A stretch of 64,000 nucleotides of DNA from Erythrobacter donghaensis (GTDB lineage: Bacteria; Pseudomonadota; Alphaproteobacteria; Sphingomonadales; Sphingomonadaceae). The stretch is taken from positions 1 through 64,000 of the forward strand of contig NZ_MUYG01000010.1 in assembly GCF_002155425.1 (NCBI RefSeq), in the 5' to 3' direction. Every line of letters begins with the position of its first letter. The stretch's first letter is position 1. The position numbers were made by a program, and so were the translations under genes. The notes beneath the pieces were generated by a model, which made no database searches, was not told the origin of the DNA, and was given only the letters and a program-made list of their open reading frames with translations. Below, piece after piece: positions 59,401-64,000 of the stretch.

Positions 59401-59947
59401 GCGGTCGACCACCACGCGCGATGCCAATGGCAACCGTCTGACCGACAACTTTGCGGGTCGGTTCTTCTTCCCGAGCTGGATTGGTCGTGCGACCTTCAAC
59501 ATCCGTTACAGCGACTTCCTGTTCACCTGGCAGACCCGCTATATCGGTGACGTGTCGCAGGATCCGGCTGGTGTCGACCCGTTCTCGGATGCTTTCGGTT
59601 TCGGTCCTGACGGGGTCGCGACTGGCTTTGTCTCCGACACCTGCCTCGGCAGCGGTTCGCGCAACCCGGCGGGCACGGCCAATGCCGGTCAGCTGAACGG
59701 TATCGTGCCGGGCGACAATGTGTTCTGCGCCGACGTTGGTTTTGCCAAGGAATACTTCGAACACACCGCCTCGATCCGCTGGGACAACGGCGACTTCCGC
59801 ATCATCGCGGGCGTCAACAACATCTTCAATGTCACCCCGCCGCGGGTCGACAGCTCGGAAGTGCTGGCGATCGGCAACACCCCGCTGGGTGGCGGTTACA
59901 ACCTTGATGGCCGCGAATACTTCGCTCAGCTGCTCTATCGCTTCTGA
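56435..59947 (+). CDS. TonB-dependent outer-membrane receptor
   Basis: 1170 residues. The signal peptide (about 1-30, ending PVMAQ) is followed by an acidic stretch, a TonB box/plug entry TGSRIVRDTY near 65, the plug (about 70-195: LNLRGLGADRNLLLVNGRRL, DGASSVYGSDAVAGVVNVI) and a large barrel ending in Phe. Eight or more cysteines in loops suggest disulfide-stabilised extracellular loops, as in peptide- or protein-type receptors. Codons favour CGT and GGT more than neighbouring genes, a mark of strong expression. An S9 peptidase gene follows 144 bases downstream, suggesting peptide uptake and breakdown. Confidence 0.95.
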   Translation: MKKFHNTSMKALAYSASAIAFVIAGPVMAQDADDQPDDEEEEQVDVSTDAQGSTRSGSITVTGSRIVRDTYSSISPLQVLTTENQQAVGAFDPSQILQRSEAAAGQQIDATFQGFVLDNGPGSQTLNLRGLGADRNLLLVNGRRLSPAGVEGAPSNPSLNLIPASLVDRYDFLLDGASSVYGSDAVAGVVNVILRKDFDGLEVQMNGNLNEYGDGNDFTVSAAWGFNTDRAVFGIGAEWRRVDEIRLDSRPFLAGCDRHIEIDQNGNILTLDVLSNANVRNRSNGTIGLPIQECKPQAVGGRIQLSGAPGTRFGDVFFDPASYGRTRNGQPITGNTGVPGFSDNFNAFNVPIDANGDGINDIFLVDYGQVDTTQTFIPQQDSYNVFAYGEYTMPGAANITPYFEAGYSRFETATRNGRTPQFFPWVPAENAFNPCNQAAGGVDCRALDNNFQQILPGQPNAGRAGPLASVTSLAVRPIPFVRGDRNNVEVEQEQYRGVLGVRGDLPFIGSSWTFDVSGVYSRSIGKTVRRGIREDKLALSLGIDPTADFNPTGSPPNTFDNDGDGIADDYISLQVSPMLLATTGVAAGTPCNGAGLRNPTFAAPDLLAGCVPVNLFAPSLYGTPGAGGTAIGDFASQAERDYLFGERSFNTVYEQKIISGYITGDLFELPAGPVGVVLGGEWREDSIDSQPNFVASNGLFWGFFADGGATGSKWIRELYGEIDLPLLAGETLVEELTVKAAGRLTDEQFYGTNGTFSLGMGWRPVAPLLIKFSYGTSFRAPNLRENFLKSQSGFGNIFDPCAVPSVAFSVNGYSAADDTRDPQILENCRREGRDPTRVGTDPLLGNSLQASSVQVFSGGSLDIDPETSRSITTGFAFEEDWASGFEFAFNFNYFDIKLKDSIVEAGGGFIVDDCFSRLDGGRSPFCDRITASDQQSARFLISQVQAAFINLDEESVRGIDINTTFSYPVMIGQEEFDLTLNLTANHLIERSTTTRDANGNRLTDNFAGRFFFPSWIGRATFNIRYSDFLFTWQTRYIGDVSQDPAGVDPFSDAFGFGPDGVATGFVSDTCLGSGSRNPAGTANAGQLNGIVPGDNVFCADVGFAKEYFEHTASIRWDNGDFRIIAGVNNIFNVTPPRVDSSEVLAIGNTPLGGGYNLDGREYFAQLLYRF

Positions 59948-59972
59948 TCGAAAATGGCCTGATTGACTGAAC

Positions 59973-60010
59973 AATGCGGCCTCCCGGCACCTGCCGAGAG
60001 GCCGCATTTT
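59973..60010 (+). terminator. Terminator after the TonB receptor gene
   Basis: An 11-bp stem AATGCGGCCTC with GAGGCCGCATT, extended by an inner CGGC/GCCG helix, is followed by four T. It starts 26 bases after the receptor stop, so the S9 gene probably has its own promoter. Confidence 0.85.
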
Positions 60011-60091
60011 CGTAAGTGGGCGGGGCTCTGGCCCCCTAGCCGCACCGGCTCCCGCCCAGTTTCTGCAATGACCTCGGGACAGGTACAGATC

Positions 60092-62086
60092 ATGAAACTT
60101 CTCAAGACCTCGCTCGCCGCCGCACTGATCGGTATTTCCTCGCTCGGCCTCGTCACCGCCGGCCCCGCGCCCAGTCAGGCGCAAGGCACCGTGCCGGTCG
60201 ATGTCTGGGCGCTGCGCGATGTCGTGAACGCGGTGCAGATTTCGCCCGATGGCAAGCACCTGCTGGTGCACAAGGTCGAAAGCAAGGACGGCGAATACCT
60301 CCTCGAAATCTACGAGACGAGCGATCTGTCAAAGCCACTGCGGCGGCTCAACGCCGATCCGATGGAGATCACCGCGGCCCAGTGGGTCAGCAACGACGTG
60401 ATTTTCGGCTCAGCCTGGCAGGTCAACCGCAAGACCGTGAAGGGTCCCGAGGAAGACGTGCGCGATTACCGCACCTATGCCTACAAGCTGTCGACCAACA
60501 AGTTCACCTCGATCGATGGCAATTTCGGCATCGTCAACCTACTGCCCGACGAGCCTGACCACGTGCTCGTGTCGACCGGCACGACGATTCCCGATGCGAC
60601 CGGAGTCGATCCCTATGCTTCGATCCGCCCGCGCTCCTATTATCGCTTCAACCTCAACACCGGCGCGCGCGAGCTGGTGCTGCGCGGTGGGGGCAAGATC
60701 CCCTTCGTGTCCACCTGGGACAACAAGGGCAACCCGCGCTTCACGCAGGTGCAGGACACCCAGGCCGGCAAGGTGATTTCCTATTACCGCAAGCCGGGTG
60801 ACGGCGACTGGACCAAGCTGATGGAGCTCGATCTCAACGATCCGGCCAACCTCTACCGGGTGCTGGGCGGGATCCACGGTATCGCCGGCTTCGATCCCGA
60901 TAACCCCAACCTCGGCTACATGATCGACAACCCTAATGGCGAGGACAAGGCCGGGCTCTACGAGTTCGACTTCGCGACCGGCCAGATCGGCAAGAAGCTG
61001 TTTCAGGACACTGACGCCGATGTCATGGGCATCCAGCTCCACTCGATCCCCGGCAACGACAAGCTTGTCGCGGCCCGCTATCCCGGCGCGCGGATGGAGC
61101 GGCACTGGTTCGACGAGGAGGAAAAGGCGCTGCACGAAGCGCTGGAGCAGCAGATCCCCTATTCGCACCAGCTGACGATCTCGAGCCGTTCGCTCGACGG
61201 CAAGTCGATGGTGGTGACGAATCGCGGGCCGCATGATCCGGGCTCGTTCTGGCTGGTCAAGGACGGCAAACTGGCCAAGCTCGGCAGCCGCAACCCGCTG
61301 GTCAATCCCGAACAGCTCGCCGATGTGAAATACATCCGCTACCCCGCGCGTGACGGGCTGATGATCCCGGCGTGGGTGACGGTGCCCAAGGGCAAGCCGC
61401 CGTTCCCGCTGATCGTCCAGCACAATGGCGGCCCACACGTCAACGGCATGGTCGGCTACGACGAATGGGGCCAGATGCTCGCCAATGCGGGCTACATGGT
61501 GCTGCACCCGGACAACCGCATCTCGGTCGGCTGGGGCCAGAAGCATTTCGACGCCGGCTATGGCGAGCATGGCGGCAAGATGCAGGACGACAAGGATGAC
61601 GGGGTCAAATACCTTGTCGAGCAAGGTCTGGTCGATCCCGAGCGGGTGGCCTTCTTCGGCTGGTCGTACGGTGGCTATGCCGCATTGGTCTCGCTGAGCC
61701 GGGACGAGCAGCTGTACCAATGCGCCGTTGCCGGCGCGGCGGTGGCTGATCCCGAAAAGCAGTACATGGGCCGCCGCAGCCCCGACCTCAAGGCGCTGGA
61801 CGAATGGTCCAAGCGGCGCGGGATGATCGGGGTGAACCCGATGAATGAAGTCAGCAAGGTCAACATTCCGCTGCTGATGATCCACGGCAACGTCGATCGC
61901 CGCGTGATGTATTACCACCTGAAGGACTATCAGAAGGCCTTCCAGGCGGCGGGCAAGACCGGCGAGTTCATCACGCTGGAAGGGGCTGATCACTTCTACA
62001 ACACGCTGATGTACAACCACCAGCAGCAGCTCTACACCAAGATGCTCGATTACCTCGCGAATGATTGCGGCCCCGGCGGGCTCTAA
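60092..62086 (+). CDS. S9-family (prolyl oligopeptidase-like) secreted peptidase
   Basis: 664 residues. A signal peptide (about 1-30) is followed by a beta-propeller (about 45-420) and an alpha/beta-hydrolase domain (about 430-660) with the catalytic triad Ser525 (GWSYGG), Asp602 (NVDRRV) and His634 (GADHFYN). It cleaves short peptides in the periplasm, a good partner for the preceding TonB receptor. The ATG at 60092 follows CAGGTACAGAT; the longer frame starts inside the terminator region. Confidence 0.92.
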   Translation: MKLLKTSLAAALIGISSLGLVTAGPAPSQAQGTVPVDVWALRDVVNAVQISPDGKHLLVHKVESKDGEYLLEIYETSDLSKPLRRLNADPMEITAAQWVSNDVIFGSAWQVNRKTVKGPEEDVRDYRTYAYKLSTNKFTSIDGNFGIVNLLPDEPDHVLVSTGTTIPDATGVDPYASIRPRSYYRFNLNTGARELVLRGGGKIPFVSTWDNKGNPRFTQVQDTQAGKVISYYRKPGDGDWTKLMELDLNDPANLYRVLGGIHGIAGFDPDNPNLGYMIDNPNGEDKAGLYEFDFATGQIGKKLFQDTDADVMGIQLHSIPGNDKLVAARYPGARMERHWFDEEEKALHEALEQQIPYSHQLTISSRSLDGKSMVVTNRGPHDPGSFWLVKDGKLAKLGSRNPLVNPEQLADVKYIRYPARDGLMIPAWVTVPKGKPPFPLIVQHNGGPHVNGMVGYDEWGQMLANAGYMVLHPDNRISVGWGQKHFDAGYGEHGGKMQDDKDDGVKYLVEQGLVDPERVAFFGWSYGGYAALVSLSRDEQLYQCAVAGAAVADPEKQYMGRRSPDLKALDEWSKRRGMIGVNPMNEVSKVNIPLLMIHGNVDRRVMYYHLKDYQKAFQAAGKTGEFITLEGADHFYNTLMYNHQQQLYTKMLDYLANDCGPGGL

Positions 62087-62110
62087 GCGGCGCGACAAGG
62101 ACCAAACACA

Positions 62111-62142
62111 AAGGGCGCGGCCAGCGATGGCCGCGCCCTTTT
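62111..62142 (+). terminator. Terminator after the S9 peptidase gene
   Basis: A 13-bp perfect stem AAGGGCGCGGCCA with TGGCCGCGCCCTT around a GCGA loop, followed by four T. It lies 24 bases after the stop and 27 bases before the convergent gene's stop, so it may serve both. Confidence 0.9.
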
Positions 62143-62169
62143 GCTTTGGAGCCCCGCCCCTTGCTGCGC

Positions 62170-62715
62170 CTATTGCAAGCGGCGGCCCTTGACGCCCTTC
62201 TGCCCGTTAATCCGCAGGAAATAGCTGCTGAGCGCCCCCTTCTTGATCTCGAGCGGCTGGCCGACCTTGGGCTTCATCAGCCGCGCGGGCATCTCGTCAA
62301 GCTGCCACTGCGCTCCTTCTTCGGTGACCAGCACATATTTGCCGCTGCTGGTGCGCACGCCGGTGATCGTGGTGTTGAGCGTGGTGAATTCCTCCGCCGC
62401 TTCGGGGTCGTCCTTGTCGCTCTTGCCGCCGAAAATGCCGAAATCGGGCAGGGCAAAGCCGAACAGCTTGCGCCGCGTCTCACGCACCTCCTCGCGGTCG
62501 ACCACCCGCACTTCGCCTTCGGTGCTGGCCGCCACGATCGAGGCGACGGCGGTGTCGAAACAGGCGAGCCGCTCGGCATCGTCGGTCTTGCCCTGACAGG
62601 CGCGCAGGGCGCTGACATAGGCGCTTTCGTCGGGCTTGTCCTCGGCATGGCCGGGCGCGGCGATGACGGCAGTCATCAGAGCGCAGGCGGCACCGGCGGC
62701 ACGGATCATGGTCAT
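62170..62715 (-). CDS. Exported protein with conserved Cys/Asp motif, function unknown
   Basis: 181 residues with a signal peptide (about 1-24, ending GHAED). The mature N-terminus has the C-x-x-x-x-x-D-D-A-E-R-L-A-C-F-D pattern, seen in many small proteobacterial periplasmic proteins including type VI-associated TagO/VasI-like ones; no type VI genes are nearby. The C-terminal half (about 115-178) is beta-rich. Two ATGs are in frame; the first has GGGAGAG at good spacing. It is 94 bases downstream of the sulfotransferase gene on the same strand. Confidence 0.7.
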   Translation of the reverse strand: MTMIRAAGAACALMTAVIAAPGHAEDKPDESAYVSALRACQGKTDDAERLACFDTAVASIVAASTEGEVRVVDREEVRETRRKLFGFALPDFGIFGGKSDKDDPEAAEEFTTLNTTITGVRTSSGKYVLVTEEGAQWQLDEMPARLMKPKVGQPLEIKKGALSSYFLRINGQKGVKGRRLQ

Positions 62716-62809
62716 GGCGCGTCTCTCCCTCGCAAGGCCGGTTGCAGCCTCGTCCTTCGCCTGTCTGATTACCGCCGCGCCGCCGCCAAGGCAATCGGTG
62801 CGGAGGCGA

Positions 62810-64000
62810 TCAGAGGTCGTAACCCATCCGTGTCGCCCAGGGCGCAAGGATCGGCATCACCGGGGCGAGCTGATCGGCATAGCGCCGCCAGCGACCCTTG
62901 GCGCGGGTGTAGAGCGGCTCGGAAATCTGCGCATAGCTTGCGGTGCGCACCCGGCCGCGGCTGCGCGCCGTGTCCTCATGCGCCAGCAGGCGGTCGTCCC
63001 AGTCAAGGCCGAGCCACTGCGTCAGCGGCTGCAATTCGCCGCGCGGGCCTTCGACCAGCCTCTCGTAGCGAACCGCATGGGCAGCGATCGGCAGCAGCGC
63101 ATTGGCCTGCGTCCACGCGCTGAACACCGCGTCGTAAGTGCGCGCGGCCTCTTCAAGATCGGTGAAGCTGCGCATTGCGTGGTTGAGCGTGAAGTTCGCC
63201 ATGAAACAGCTCAGCACCGCGTCGGCCGGGTGTCGCTCGGCAAGGATGAAGCGCGCGTTCGGGAACAGGCGGTGGATCAGCGGCGCACGGGCCATGTTGA
63301 GCGGGTGCTTGTCGATCAGCCAGCGCTGGCCGTCCCATCCATGCGCGGCGGCGCTGGCGAAATAGGTGTCGCGCAGGCTGCGGCACTGGTCGGCGGTCAG
63401 CGCGGCCAGATCGGCCTCACCGATCTGACGCTGAATGCCGGCGATCATCGGGCGCTCTTCCAGCACCTGCACGTCTGGCAGGCCCATCAGCATGGTGTCG
63501 AGCAGGGTCGTGCCCGAACGCGGGAAGCCGACGAGAAACACCGGATCGCGCTGGGCGGGATCGGGGGTGAGCTGCGGCGTCCAGCGCGCGGCCCAGTCGG
63601 CGCTCCAGCGGGCGCAATCGGCTTCCACGCTGGCGCGGTAACTCGGCCCGGACAGGGACGGGGCTTCGGCCATGGCGGCGGCGTTCATCGCGCTGAAGGC
63701 GGCAAAGGCGCGCGGGGCATCGCCAAGCCGTTCGGCGATGTTGCCGATCAGCGCCTCGCGCCGCATCGGGTGAATGGTCGGCGGGATCGCCTCGGCATGG
63801 CGCATTGCGTCTTCGAAACGCCCTTCGCGCTGGGCGAGCCAGGCGTGGAGGAAGGCGACCTCGGGCGGGCAGGCGGCAAGATCGAGGCCCGCGAGGAAGG
63901 CGGCCAGCGCCTCGGTGCGGTTGGTCGCTTCGTAAAGCCGCCCTAGTTCGAGATGGGATTCGCCGAATTCGGGCCAGCGCTGCACCGCAGCCTCGAGCAC
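62810..64000 (-). CDS. TPR-sulfotransferase (N-terminus beyond window)
   Basis: 396 residues visible and the frame stays open past the window edge. TPR helices occupy about the first 120 residues, followed by a sulfotransferase domain (about 150-395) with the PAPS 5'-phosphosulfate loop FPRSGTT, and a 3'-phosphate-binding stretch ERHPADAVLSCF. Such fusions transfer sulfuryl groups from PAPS to protein tyrosines, lipids or glycans; the acceptor here is unknown. The start codon is not in the window. Confidence 0.85.
   Translation of the reverse strand: MLEAAVQRWPEFGESHLELGRLYEATNRTEALAAFLAGLDLAACPPEVAFLHAWLAQREGRFEDAMRHAEAIPPTIHPMRREALIGNIAERLGDAPRAFAAFSAMNAAAMAEAPSLSGPSYRASVEADCARWSADWAARWTPQLTPDPAQRDPVFLVGFPRSGTTLLDTMLMGLPDVQVLEERPMIAGIQRQIGEADLAALTADQCRSLRDTYFASAAAHGWDGQRWLIDKHPLNMARAPLIHRLFPNARFILAERHPADAVLSCFMANFTLNHAMRSFTDLEEAARTYDAVFSAWTQANALLPIAAHAVRYERLVEGPRGELQPLTQWLGLDWDDRLLAHEDTARSRGRVRTASYAQISEPLYTRAKGRWRRYADQLAPVMPILAPWATRMGYDL

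Overview
The window is 64 kb of GC-rich, densely coding chromosome with long runs of overlapping start and stop codons. It looks like an alphaproteobacterium, most likely a sphingomonad and probably Erythrobacteraceae. This assignment is inferred from gene content: cbb3 oxidase with FnrL, an AppA-like BLUF photoreceptor, DcaP porin, DUF6481, TonB receptors and CHAT/CHASE2 proteins. There is no rRNA gene to confirm it. I found no tRNA, rRNA, CRISPR array, transposase or phage gene.

Region 1 (1-5941, + strand): the tail of an upstream gene, a CHAT-domain TPR protease-like protein, a CHASE2 adenylate cyclase and a FecR-like exported protein, tightly coupled. Region 2 (6123-21688): a large redox locus in two converging operons. 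The + operon encodes a pentaheme cytochrome, a double GlcG/HbpS-like lipoprotein, an outer-membrane beta-barrel and a decaheme cytochrome fused to an LVIVD beta-propeller. The - operon encodes an FAD oxidoreductase fused to two cyclic-nucleotide-binding domains and a ferredoxin, a b-type membrane protein, an FHA-TM-decaheme cytochrome and a CpdA-like phosphodiesterase. The two operons meet at a 153-bp inverted-repeat element. Together they look like an undescribed electron conduit across both membranes, with cyclic-nucleotide synthesis, sensing and breakdown encoded in the same 20 kb. This is the most notable part of the window.

Region 3 (21801-26426): a CcmI-like TPR protein, three small proteins, a BLUF-SCHIC photoreceptor and glutamate dehydrogenase. 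Region 4 (26537-37572): the microaerobic respiration cluster fnrL-ccoNOQP-ccoGHIS, a small exported protein, hemN, and a divergent ompW. Two perfect FNR boxes and one FNR-like site control it. A 38-bp perfect palindrome containing the parS consensus follows ompW.

Region 5 (37648-46913): an acetate module with a DcaP porin, acetyl-CoA synthetase, a CrbR-type response regulator, a CrbS-type SLC5-histidine kinase and an MFS carboxylate transporter. Region 6 (47039-64000): a META-domain lipoprotein, a small beta-rich protein, a 36-bp perfect hairpin, an M16 peptidase, a penicillin-acylase-family hydrolase, clpB, a large TonB receptor, an S9 peptidase, a small exported protein and a truncated TPR-sulfotransferase. 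This last region is mostly housekeeping, peptide degradation and uptake.
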